From DATBQN01 sp963755825 (GTDB lineage Bacteria > Acidobacteriota > Thermoanaerobaculia > Multivoradales > UBA5704): a stretch of DNA of 64,000 nucleotides. The notes beneath the pieces were generated by a model. That model was not told the origin of the DNA. It ran no database searches and was given only the letters and a program-made list of their open reading frames with translations. Positions within the stretch are counted from its first letter, which is position 1, and every line of letters starts with the position of its first letter. Made by a program: the position numbers and the translations under genes. The stretch is from assembly GCA_963755825.1 (NCBI GenBank), contig CAVWLA010000001.1, positions 248,001-312,000 on the forward strand, read 5' to 3'. This document shows positions 1-7,055 of this stretch, piece by piece.

Positions 1-1731
1 GGCTTGCGTCGAGGAGAGCCGGATCCGCCCGGTGGAGGTGCCGCCGGCGCCGCTGATCGGAGTCGGCGGGTTGGCGATGAGCGAGAAGCAGCCGTTCGGG
101 CTCGACACGGCGACGTTGCCGAGCGTCAAGTCGCCCATCCCAGTGTTGCTGATGGTGAAGGCCTGGGACAGGGGTGTTCCGGCGGCGGTGCTGCCGAACG
201 AATAGGTGCCGCCGTTCTGGATGGCCGCGCCGCTGGCGCTCCACGTCACGCCCATCGCCGGCGCCGCCGCGACGCCGGTTGCCACGAGGTTGATCGTCCA
301 GGGGGTGCCGCCGGCGGTGAACTTCATGGTGCCGTAGGAGGAGGTCGCGCTGGTCGGGGTGAACCGGACGGTCGACAGCAGGGTCTGGTTCGGCGCCATC
401 GTGCCGCCGTTCGCAGAGTCGAGGAGGAAAGCCGCGTCGCCGGCGACGACCGGCAGGGAGAGCGTCAGGTTGGAGGGCGAGATATTGGTGGTCTGGAAGG
501 TCACCCGCAGAGGCTGGCCGATGGCGGCTTGGCCGAGGTTGTAGGTGCCGCCGTTCGCCACCGCGCCGGCGGGGCCGCGGAAGGTGACGCCGCTCGGCTG
601 GGTCTGGAGCGTCGCCGTGAGGGGGAAGGTGAAGGGCGAGGGCGTCGAGTTGCTGGAGATCGATATCTGGCCGGGGAAGGTCCCGGTTCCGTTCTTGGAG
701 AAGGTCACCGAGAAGAGGGCGGTGCCGCCGTTGGCGGCGACCGACGACGGCGGCACCGAGGCGAGGGAGTAGCCGTCGCCGCTCACCAGCATGTTCGGGT
801 TGCTGATGGTGAGCGCGACGTTGCCGCTGTTGGTGATGCGGAAGGTGTGCGTCACCGCCGAGCCGGGCAGCGGCGTGCCGAAGGAATCGCTCTGGCCCGG
901 GCTCATCGAGGCGTTGTTGTTGGTGACGTCGGCGACTTTGATCACCGCCGCCGCCCCGATGCCGGAGCCGGTGAGATTGATCTTGAAGGTGCCGTTGCCG
1001 ACCGAATCGTTGCTCTTGATGGTCAGCCCCGCGGAGTAGAGGCTCCCCGAGGTGGGGGCGAAGGTGACCGTGAAGGTGGAGGTTCCGGCGTTGATGGTCT
1101 GCAGCGGTTGGGTGGTGGTGAAGCCGGCGCCCGATTCGCCGACGTTGGAAACGGTGAGCGCCGTGGCGCCATAGTTGGTGATCGTGAAGACCTGGCTGGC
1201 GGTGGTCCCGCCGAGGGTCGTCGGGAAGTTGAACGCGGAACCCGGCGCGATCGGTGTCGAGCCCGCCGCGACGGAGATCGTCGCCGACGGGTTGAGGAGC
1301 CTCCAGCTCACCGGGAAGATGAATCCGGCCGAGCCCTCGCAGCTCACGATGCCGGTGTAGTCGCCGTACTGAGGGCTGGTGAGGAAGATGTGCATGTCGT
1401 AGTGGAGACCGGGATAGATCGGTTCGCCCGGGCCGTCCGCCGGCAGGTCTCCGAGGGCCCAGGGAGAGCTGATCGAGCAGTTGTGGATCTCGAGGTCGAA
1501 GGTCTCCAGGTTGATGAGGGCGAGCAGCCGCACATTCTCGGTGCCGATGACATGTCCGACTCCGAAGTTGTCACCGCTGGCGGGCACCGTCGTGTTGGAC
1601 ACGGTGTCGAAGATCTCGACATAGCCAGGGTTCCTCGATTGGGCCGCCGCGGCTCCCGCGAGCTGGAAGAGGAGGAGCAGCAGCAGGAGCGGCGCGGCGG
1701 GCGCGAGGAAACGGGAACGGGCTTGGTGCAT
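1..1731 (-). CDS. Secreted choice-of-anchor D repeat protein, C-terminus outside the window
   Basis: The frame stays open for 577 codons from an ATG at 1731 to the window edge, so the protein is truncated by the window. It begins with an export signal: a basic start (MHQARSRF), a leucine-rich core and an Ala-rich cleavage region ending AAAAQS near residue 30. An AGGAG ribosome site precedes the ATG. From about residue 135 it consists of ~100-residue Ig-like units with the pattern FTITNxG..LTVSNV..., followed by F.V.F.P. strands, typical of HYDIN/ASPM/choice-of-anchor D repeats. Such repeats build extended beta-sandwich stalks on secreted or surface proteins; no catalytic domain is seen in the visible part. 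Role unknown, presumably adhesion or an extracellular scaffold. Confidence 0.82.
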   Translation of the reverse strand, partial: MHQARSRFLAPAAPLLLLLLLFQLAGAAAAQSRNPGYVEIFDTVSNTTVPASGDNFGVGHVIGTENVRLLALINLETFDLEIHNCSISSPWALGDLPADGPGEPIYPGLHYDMHIFLTSPQYGDYTGIVSCEGSAGFIFPVSWRLLNPSATISVAAGSTPIAPGSAFNFPTTLGGTTASQVFTITNYGATALTVSNVGESGAGFTTTQPLQTINAGTSTFTVTFAPTSGSLYSAGLTIKSNDSVGNGTFKINLTGSGIGAAAVIKVADVTNNNASMSPGQSDSFGTPLPGSAVTHTFRITNSGNVALTISNPNMLVSGDGYSLASVPPSSVAANGGTALFSVTFSKNGTGTFPGQISISSNSTPSPFTFPLTATLQTQPSGVTFRGPAGAVANGGTYNLGQAAIGQPLRVTFQTTNISPSNLTLSLPVVAGDAAFLLDSANGGTMAPNQTLLSTVRFTPTSATSSYGTMKFTAGGTPWTINLVATGVAAAPAMGVTWSASGAAIQNGGTYSFGSTAAGTPLSQAFTISNTGMGDLTLGNVAVSSPNGCFSLIANPPTPISGAGGTSTGRIRLSSTQA

Positions 1732-2157
1732 TCGGTTCTCCTGACCGTCTCGAGCGGTCTCTTGGGCGTTGGCATCGTCTGCCGCCACAGCGGCCGGCGG
1801 TCTTCGACAATGCCGAATGGCATTCCAACGGCCGTGCCAGGCCTCAAGACGCCTGCGGTCCCACTCCAACTCGCTGAGCCACTTGATAAAACATCGCTTG
1901 CGCAAGGCCGCGGCCAACCGGGCGGGTGCGCACCGCGTTGGCAGGTGTGCCCTCGCCTTGGGCGATGCCGACGCCTCGCGGGGGCTGCTTCATGACCTCG
2001 CACTCGATGTCCTCGCCACGGAGCGGGGCGTGACGCTGGCCGTCGAAACCCCAGCTGTGCGTCGCCGCCGGTGTCAGGAGTCGCCGGTTGCGCGGGTGCC
2101 TGCCATCCCCTAGAATCCGCTGGCCTCTGGGTCCACGGCCCCAGGGCCCCACCCGAA
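1732..2157. other. Intergenic region upstream of tRNA-Thr
   Basis: No convincing gene. It should carry the promoters of the minus-strand secreted protein and of the tRNA. A short palindrome (ATGCCGAATGGCAT) lies near 1810, and a GC-rich stretch (GGCCCCAGGGCCCC) sits immediately before the tRNA. Open frames across it have no ribosome sites and read as low-complexity Arg/Gly protein. Confidence 0.5.
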
Positions 2158-2232
2158 GCCGACGTAGCTCAGCGGTAGAGCAGCTGATTCGTAATCAGCA
2201 GGTCATCGGTTCAATCCCGATCGTCGGCTCCA
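2158..2232 (+). tRNA. tRNA-Thr (anticodon CGU), CCA encoded
   Basis: A full cloverleaf can be drawn: acceptor GCCGACG/CGTCGGC, D-arm with GGTA, anticodon stem GCTGA/TCAGC around loop TTCGTAA (anticodon CGT, reads ACG), and T-arm ATCGG-TTCAATC-CCGAT. The CCA tail is encoded at 2230-2232. Its 3' half is repeated in degenerate form at 16040-16083, which suggests use as an integration site. Confidence 0.95.
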
Positions 2233-2439
2233 CGCGTAAACCTCTCTCACTATTGGATTTGGCGTGCTTCGCCTACATGGCGGAGAGAGTGGAAGTTTGC
2301 GCTGTGCAACCCTGGTGCAACCCGTCCTGCAAAAAGCCACACTTTCCGGGGCGGCCGTGCCGCCGCGGATTCACCCAAGCGGCCCCGGCAGGGGAGTACA
2401 GCCCCCGCCGGAGCCTAACCACGCAAAGGAGACAGCCCT

Positions 2440-2798
2440 ATGCGCAGCTCCGAGGAGTCTACCCCGCCCCCTTGGAACGAGTCCGCGGCCTTCCGCGAGA
2501 CGACGCTCCGCCTCTTCACCAAGCCCGAGGACCGCGCCGCCTGACGCACCTGGGCGAGATGCTCCACGACATGGCCCTAGAGACGGCACCCTACGGCCCC
2601 GATCCCGAGTCCGCAACCCATGGATAGCTGCGCGCCGCGGCGGCGGATCTCCGGCATTTGGAGGGCTATCTCGCCGCGTCCCTGCGGTCGGCCGACGAGT
2701 CGGCGCTGGCGCCATCGGATGAAGCGCTCGCGCGGTTCGCTGGCGAGCAGGCCGCCGCGGTCGGGATACTCGCCGAGCTGATCGAAAGGGAGCTGTAG
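2440..2798 (+). pseudogene. Probable decayed small phage-like helical protein
   Basis: An ATG at 2440 follows a good AGGAGA ribosome site and encodes 34 residues (MRSSEESTPPPWNESAAFRE...) before a TGA at 2542. The reading then looks coding in another frame (LTHLGEMLHDMALE...), meets a TAG at 2625-2627, and continues in that frame as an amphipathic helical stretch (AADLRHLEGYLAASL...ELIEREL) to a TAG two bases before the next gene. The simplest reading is one small gene with a frameshift and a nonsense codon. Alternatives are two or three tiny genes with non-ATG starts. It lies just downstream of the tRNA at the start of a run of small phage-like genes. No family recognised. Confidence 0.35.
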
Positions 2799-2800
2799 CC

Positions 2801-3172
2801 ATGTCCGCTGAACCGACCTTGCCGGACTATCTCGCGTTCGACGCTGCTGCCTTCCGGCGCGCCTTCCTCTCGCGCTTCGACGTGCGGGACCGCGCCGCCC
2901 TCCATGAGCTTGGGCGCCTGCTCGCCGACTACGTCACGGAGCGGCCGGCGCGCTACCGGGCCAAGCGCCAGGGGGAGCGGCCGATCCTTGCCGACCTCCG
3001 CGCCGTGGCGGCCGATGCGCGCGCGCTGTGGGCCGCTCTCGTGACGATCGCCGAGGAGGGCGAGGAGGACGCTCTCGGCACCTCTGGCGGGCCGCTGGTC
3101 GGGCTCGCCGGCACGCTCGCGACCGATGTGGCGCGGCTCGCCGAGCGAATCGAGGCGGAGGTGAGACCGTGA
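2801..3172 (+). CDS. Hypothetical helical protein, phage-like cluster
   Basis: A 123-residue acidic, mostly alpha-helical protein without signal peptide or membrane segment. The ATG follows AGGGAG at good spacing, and the stop overlaps the GTG of the next gene as GTGA, so the two are probably translationally coupled. The middle (LADLRAVAADARALWAALVTIAEEGEED) is strongly helical. No family recognised. Its position in a string of short plus-strand genes near a terminase-small-subunit-like gene suggests a phage or island origin. That is inference from context only. Confidence 0.6.
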   Translation: MSAEPTLPDYLAFDAAAFRRAFLSRFDVRDRAALHELGRLLADYVTERPARYRAKRQGERPILADLRAVAADARALWAALVTIAEEGEEDALGTSGGPLVGLAGTLATDVARLAERIEAEVRP

Positions 3173-3693
3173 GGCGGCGCAGGAACGAGACAGGTATCCG
3201 CGCCGAGGTGCGCCAGGCCGCCGGGGAGCTTCGGCGCAGCTCGCGGGCGCTGTTGAAGCTCGGGGGCACCGACGATCCAACCCTAGCCGCGGACGGACAC
3301 CACTTGCTCCGGGAGGTCGCCCAGGACATGGGGCGGCAAGCGGATTGGCTCGCCGAGGTGCTGAGGATCGCGCTAGATGGGCAGCGGTGGGGAGAGAACC
3401 CGCCGCTCCCTCCGCTACGGCGAATCGTCCTCACCATCCCCCGCGAGCAGGCGGTTCCCTGGACGATCTGCTCGGGCCTCTCGGGCCGTCATGTGGGCGA
3501 GTGGCTCGCCGGCCTTGCGGATGCCGAAATCGAGCGCCTGTCCGAACTCGCCGATCGGGAGGAGCTGTCCAGGTGGCTGCTCGCGCTTGGCGACGAGAAG
3601 CAACCCCCTCCGCTAGAACGCGGCCCCGAGCAGCTGGCGAGCTTCCGGCGGGCGGCGGAACTCCTGCTCACTGGCGCGGCGCACCACATGTAG
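3169..3693 (+). CDS. Hypothetical protein, coupled to upstream gene
   Basis: Starts at a GTG overlapping the previous stop (GTGA); the frame is also open upstream, but that part overlaps the preceding gene. The product is 174 residues: a basic N-terminus (MRRRRNETGIRAEVRQ), then helical regions, a short beta stretch (RIVLTIPREQAVPWTIC), and an acidic helical C-terminal half (LADAEIERLSELADREELSRWLLAL). No signal peptide, membrane span or known motif. A strong GC hairpin follows within 15 bases of the stop, closing the transcription unit. Function unknown; likely a cytoplasmic phage or island protein. Confidence 0.55.
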   Translation: MRRRRNETGIRAEVRQAAGELRRSSRALLKLGGTDDPTLAADGHHLLREVAQDMGRQADWLAEVLRIALDGQRWGENPPLPPLRRIVLTIPREQAVPWTICSGLSGRHVGEWLAGLADAEIERLSELADREELSRWLLALGDEKQPPPLERGPEQLASFRRAAELLLTGAAHHM

Positions 3694-3704
3694 GCCACTC
3701 GCCC

Positions 3705-3729
3705 GCCCCGGCGCTCGCCACGCCGGGGC
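3705..3729 (+). terminator. Hairpin terminator candidate
   Basis: GCCCCGGCG and CGCCGGGGC form a perfect 9-bp stem with a 7-base loop (CTCGCCA), directly after the 3169-3693 gene. The following run is TCTCCTCCTCC rather than poly-T, so termination efficiency is uncertain. Confidence 0.5.
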
Positions 3730-3882
3730 GTCTCCTCCTCCTCCGCCGTGCGCGACCTCCGGCACTTCGTCAACCTGCTCGCCTTCGCCCAGAGCGAACT
3801 AGGGCATGTCGGGAGGGCAACGCTTCGAACCGGCAGTCGCTGTCGCGGGAGGCGCCGTGGAGAGCGTCGGGGCTGCCCTCTG

Positions 3883-4419
3883 CTACCTGGCCAATGACGC
3901 TCGCCACGACCGCACGCGCGCCTCCTCCGCCGCCTTCTCCGATGCCTCCTCTTTCTTCGAGATGCGCTCCTCCTCTGCTGTGCTTGATCTGCGCTCATCC
4001 TCGGCCGCGTTGAATTTGCTGCAGTCGATCGCCGCGACCTTCTGTCCAGAAGCGCTTGCCCCGATCGCGACGGTCTGGTCGAGGCTCAGTGATTTCCAGA
4101 TTGGATCGCTGTCGGATGGGCATGCGACGGAACCGAGAGTCCTATCCAGAGAATGCGCCTTTGCTGGCAGAAAGTCGTCGGGAGCGATGACTTCGATGAA
4201 GAGGCCGAATTCACCCTCCGTGACCTTGGAGATCCTCCAGCTCTCTGGCAATCGCGGCTCGCGCGAAGGGAGCAACGGGTATAGCGGTGCCGCCGCCTTC
4301 GCATGCCCCAAGAGGTCGACTCCTACTTCTTGGGGCCGTCGCTTTTTCGGAGAGTCGAGCAAGTATACCGCCGCCACTGCCACGAGGATCACGCCGCAGC
4401 CAATCGCTCTGTTCGTCAT
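3883..4419 (-). CDS. Single-pass membrane-anchored hypothetical protein
   Basis: 178 residues. An N-terminal hydrophobic helix (residues 5-21, AIGCGVILVAVAAVYLL) is followed by a soluble domain of about 110 residues and a charged, coiled-coil-like tail (AAEDERRSS...EEERISKKEEASEKAAEE). The soluble domain ends in LSLDQTVAIGASASGQKVAAIDC. A similar LS..QT..L...SG.....LDC pattern occurs in the divergently transcribed protein at 4685-5482, so both may carry the same fold. The coiled-coil tail and single membrane helix suggest an anchored extracytoplasmic or membrane-associated protein. No named family assigned. Confidence 0.6.
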   Translation of the reverse strand: MTNRAIGCGVILVAVAAVYLLDSPKKRRPQEVGVDLLGHAKAAAPLYPLLPSREPRLPESWRISKVTEGEFGLFIEVIAPDDFLPAKAHSLDRTLGSVACPSDSDPIWKSLSLDQTVAIGASASGQKVAAIDCSKFNAAEDERRSSTAEEERISKKEEASEKAAEEARVRSWRASLAR

Positions 4420-4502
4420 CGAGTCGCCTGCGCGCCAACTCTCATCTCTTGCCCCTCCTTCGCGTACTGCAGCACATTTTAGCAGATCGGGAATAGACCA
4501 TC

Positions 4503-4766
4503 ATGGGCTCCGGCGATCCCAACGAAATCCTGATTGCCATCAGAGCGGCGTCTGATCTTGACGCCGGCACAAAGGCTGTCGCCGCCTTTTTCGACGAGAT
4601 CAAGAGCGGGGCGGCGAAAGGGACGGGCAGCGGCGCTTCCGGGTCGTGCTCATGCTACCCTCATGACATTTCTGCGAGAGCGAAATGCTACCTACGACGG
4701 AAGAACGAAAGAGAAGCGCGTTGCCCTACTACATCGGAGCCGCTATCGTCGTCCTCGCAACCGTAG
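4503..4766 (+). CDS. Doubtful small protein
   Basis: 87 codons from ATG. The first ~35 residues (NEILIAIRAASDLDAGTKAVAAFFDEIKSGAAK) look like a genuine amphipathic helical sequence. The remainder turns into low-complexity Ser/Arg-rich sequence that overlaps the start of the next gene by 82 bases. No clear ribosome site precedes the ATG. It may be a short or frameshifted gene whose true end lies near 4640. Low support. Confidence 0.22.
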   Translation: MGSGDPNEILIAIRAASDLDAGTKAVAAFFDEIKSGAAKGTGSGASGSCSCYPHDISARAKCYLRRKNEREARCPTTSEPLSSSSQP

Positions 4767-5482
4767 TGTTCGCATGGAACAGCATCAGGAGCACAGCGCA
4801 AAAGCCGAAAGACATTCGGCCCCTGATCCTCACGCTCCTAGCTGGTTCGCGTCTCACAAAGGGTCTGGAGATCGAGGATATCGAATCCGGTCCGGTGGGA
4901 ATTTCAATCGACATCACGACCTCGAAAGACACCGCAAGAACCTCGCTCGCCATGGTCTGCGGGCGCCTCACGAAGGCGCTGGAAGAACTTAGCCCTCGGC
5001 AGACCATAAGCCTTCATGGTTTTAGTGGCTCGGCCGAGACTGGAACGCTAGACTGCAGAACCTTGGAATACAACTGGCCGCCACCTTCGATAGAAGATCT
5101 CAAGCGAGTCGATCTCTCCAAAACAGAGGTCGACCTTGGGGAATCTCGCGAGCCGATTCGCCGGCCTCTCGAGAACCTGGCACGGTGGCAACTTGTAGTC
5201 GATCCAGAGTGCGCCTCTACAGAGTATGTTTTCTTTGACCCAGACGACCGCCGAGGCGTCATCAATTGCTCACCTCCCTGTTCGAGCACATTGACGAGCA
5301 AAAATGTCTTCTATTCAATTACTCAGGTTCTGGAGCTAGATCGACTCATCGAAGGCGGCAAGGTGCCTGATCGGCGCTTCTTCAAGCCGGTGCGTCAGGT
5401 GGGGCCAGGGCAAATGTCTTCTACTTTCGCCGAGCGTGAACCGACGATCTGTCGAGCGGAAACAAGCGGCCAGGACCGTTGA
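4685..5482 (+). CDS. Single-pass membrane hypothetical protein
   Basis: 265 residues with a short cytoplasmic start, one transmembrane helix (about residues 14-31, PYYIGAAIVVLATVVFAW) and a ~230-residue soluble part. The first soluble segment (SRLTKGLEIEDIESGPVGISIDI...) ends in SPRQTISLHGFSGSAETGTLDC, resembling the divergent gene at 3883-4419. The C-terminal part contains several cysteines (DPECASTEY, INCSPPCSS, TICRAE) that could form disulfides outside the cytoplasm. Codon use is less GC-biased than in the surrounding core genes, consistent with acquired DNA. No known family recognised. Confidence 0.6.
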   Translation: MLPTTEERKRSALPYYIGAAIVVLATVVFAWNSIRSTAQKPKDIRPLILTLLAGSRLTKGLEIEDIESGPVGISIDITTSKDTARTSLAMVCGRLTKALEELSPRQTISLHGFSGSAETGTLDCRTLEYNWPPPSIEDLKRVDLSKTEVDLGESREPIRRPLENLARWQLVVDPECASTEYVFFDPDDRRGVINCSPPCSSTLTSKNVFYSITQVLELDRLIEGGKVPDRRFFKPVRQVGPGQMSSTFAEREPTICRAETSGQDR

Positions 5483-5500
5483 TGCACCTGAGCGCTAGCC

Positions 5501-5513
5501 TGAAATCTAATCC
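5501..5513 (+). repeat. 13-bp direct repeat, copy 1
   Basis: TGAAATCTAATCC sits directly upstream of the terminase-like gene's ATG. An identical copy lies at 6190-6202, upstream of a truncated copy of that gene's 3' end, so the pair marks a local duplication. Confidence 0.6.
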
Positions 5514-5516
5514 CTC

Positions 5517-6041
5517 ATGGCCCACAAGCGCCTATCCCCAAGAGCGCTGGCGATCGAGAGACAGCGGCTCGAAATCGCCGAGATGTACCTGGGCGGAGAG
5601 ACACAGGCCGAGATGGGCCGGAAGCTCGGGCACCCCGCGAGCTGGGCGCACTACCAGCTTAAGGCGATCCGCAAGGTCTGGGCGACCGAGCTGGCGGAAA
5701 CCTTCGAGGAGCTACGCGCGTCGAGCTGTGCGCGAATCGATTGGGCGCAGCGAGAGGCGGCGCGGGCTTGGGGCCGAAGCAAGCGCGGTTCCGCCGCGGC
5801 CGGGGACGAGCGAGCCCCGGAGATCTTCGCTGGCGACCCGCGCTTCCTCGGCGAGTACATGCGTTGCGAGGAGCGGCGAGCACAGCTCCTCGGCCTCGAC
5901 GCTCCGAAGCGGGTCCACGTCGAGGAAGTGCCGGACTTCGTCGCCGATCCCGAGCGGCAAGCAGCTCGCGAGGGCATGACGCTAGAAGAGGCGACGGCGA
6001 TTATCGAGGCAGCGCTCGGCGGAGGAAGGGAGACGAACTGA
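5517..6041 (+). CDS. Phage terminase small subunit-like HTH protein
   Basis: 174 residues. The N-terminal ~60 residues look like a helix-turn-helix (EIAEMYLGGETQAEMGRKLG, then WAHYQLKAIRKVW). The C-terminal part (CEERRAQLLGLDAPKRVHVEE...) matches the usual tail of phage terminase small-subunit-like proteins, where LLGLDAP is common. In phages such proteins recognise packaging sites and hand DNA to the large subunit, but no large-subunit gene follows here. The start has no strong ribosome site. A truncated copy of its last 35 codons lies downstream at 6280-6384. The assignment rests on motif style and context; an unrelated island DNA-binding protein is possible. Confidence 0.55.
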   Translation: MAHKRLSPRALAIERQRLEIAEMYLGGETQAEMGRKLGHPASWAHYQLKAIRKVWATELAETFEELRASSCARIDWAQREAARAWGRSKRGSAAAGDERAPEIFAGDPRFLGEYMRCEERRAQLLGLDAPKRVHVEEVPDFVADPERQAAREGMTLEEATAIIEAALGGGRETN

Positions 6042-6189
6042 GGGAGAGTCGGCTCCGGCGCAGCCTGCCCCTCGATTTACGTTTGGCGCGCCGCTAGCGC
6101 CCGCTCAACGGCCGTGGAGGTCGCGGGCCGGGGCAACCTAGGGAGCGGAAGGTTCGGGGCATAGCGGGCCGAAATGAGGCACCGCAGCT

Positions 6190-6202
6190 TGAAATCTAAT
6201 CC
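6190..6202 (+). repeat. 13-bp direct repeat, copy 2
   Basis: Second copy of TGAAATCTAATCC (first at 5501-5513). It precedes the truncated terminase-like fragment and marks the left edge of the decayed duplicate. Confidence 0.6.
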
Positions 6203-6279
6203 TTGAAAGGCGCGGCTAGGTTTGGCCGCCGAAAGCCGGTTTCCGCAACCGGCCCGCCGCGCCCTTCTCGCCGGCGTCC

Positions 6280-6384
6280 GAGTTCATCGGCGACCCGGAG
6301 AGGGCGGCAGCGGACCGCGGGATGACGCTCGAGGAAGCTACGCGGATAATTGATGTTTCCCTGTCCGGCGGCGGAGCGGACTAG
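6280..6384 (+). pseudogene. C-terminal fragment duplicating the terminase-like gene
   Basis: Thirty-five codons ending in TAG read EFIGDPERAAADRGMTLEEA then TRIIDVSLSGGGAD. This parallels the end of the upstream protein (DFVADPERQAAREGMTLEEA then TAIIEAALGGGRETN). No start codon or N-terminal half is present. Together with the shared 13-bp sequence upstream, this is a duplicated and internally deleted copy. Its stop region overlaps the 3' end of the convergent gene. Confidence 0.7.
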
Positions 6385-6704
6385 CCTAAGGGGCGCCGGC
6401 TGTCGCCATCGATGCTCGGCCTGAGCAACAACTCTCGATATCCCCCCTCCGCCATCTTGAGAGCAGCATCGAGAGCTCTCTGTGTGGCTGTCCACTCTCG
6501 ACCGAGCACCTCGGCCATGGTGTAGATGGAAGCGCCAGCAATGTCAGCATCTATCAACCGAAGATAGAGAGGGTACTTGTCGATCCGAATTCGCCCCTTC
6601 GGCTCCGCCACCCGAATAGAGGGCAGAATCTGTTCCCTGCTAAGCTGTTTCTCGCACTCTTGCAGGATGTGGGCTGCTTGTTCCAATTGAGGGCGAACGG
6701 GCAT
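6381..6704 (-). CDS. DUF2285-like protein
   Basis: 107 residues. The core YPLYLRLIDADIAGASIYTM followed by AEVLGREW...GGYRELL resembles the DUF2285 domain, where a D..xaGas..eIA segment is followed by a helix ending in GGYR.LL. DUF2285 proteins are common on integrative elements and beside recombination or transfer genes, and several are predicted DNA-binding. The first 45 residues (LEQAAHILQECEKQLSREQILPSIRV) form an extra helical segment. It is convergent with the terminase-like fragment. The family call is from pattern recall, so moderate confidence. Confidence 0.5.
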   Translation of the reverse strand: MPVRPQLEQAAHILQECEKQLSREQILPSIRVAEPKGRIRIDKYPLYLRLIDADIAGASIYTMAEVLGREWTATQRALDAALKMAEGGYRELLLRPSIDGDSRRPLG

Positions 6705-7055
6705 TCGGAAGTCGAAACTGAGCGCGATTTTTTGCGGGTAACCTGGCCATTTGAACTGAACCCGACGGACTACGGCAACGGCTGGACGACCTGCGTGCAG
6801 ACCTGCCAGTGAGATCTCTGTGCCGGGCCCGCACTCGCGGGTTCGGCCTTTCGTCCGCCGTGGACCGTTGAGACGCGCCCGCTGCCCTCAACTGGAAGGG
6901 CGGCATAGCCGGAAGGCCTCGGTGGACCTGGATGTCGGTCGCCGGATAGTCGAGAGGCTCGGAATGCGTCCGATTGACTTTCTAGATTATGTATGTTTAG
7001 CATGGCCTACTATCTGACTGGGACATAATGTCTTTGGATCAGCGGAGGGCCGCGC
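6705..7055. other. Intergenic region before the lipase gene
   Basis: No convincing gene on either strand. Short open frames here are Arg/Pro-rich without ribosome sites. The right end is locally AT-rich and contains a plausible promoter for the secreted lipase. Confidence 0.45.
6974..7003 (+). promoter_or_regulatory. Possible sigma70-type promoter
   Basis: TTGACT, an 18-base AT-rich spacer, then TAGCAT, about 50 bases upstream of the lipase ATG. It is in one of the few AT-rich patches nearby. Prediction by eye only. Confidence 0.35.

Noticed and set aside
4..1995. Long plus-strand open frame opposite the secreted repeat protein
   Set aside because: Arg/Gly/Ala-rich translation without domain logic; the minus strand encodes a coherent signal peptide and Ig-like repeats with a ribosome site.
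6820..7017. Small plus-strand gene before the lipase
   Set aside because: Arg/Pro-rich, no ribosome site, overlaps the predicted promoter; no family resemblance.
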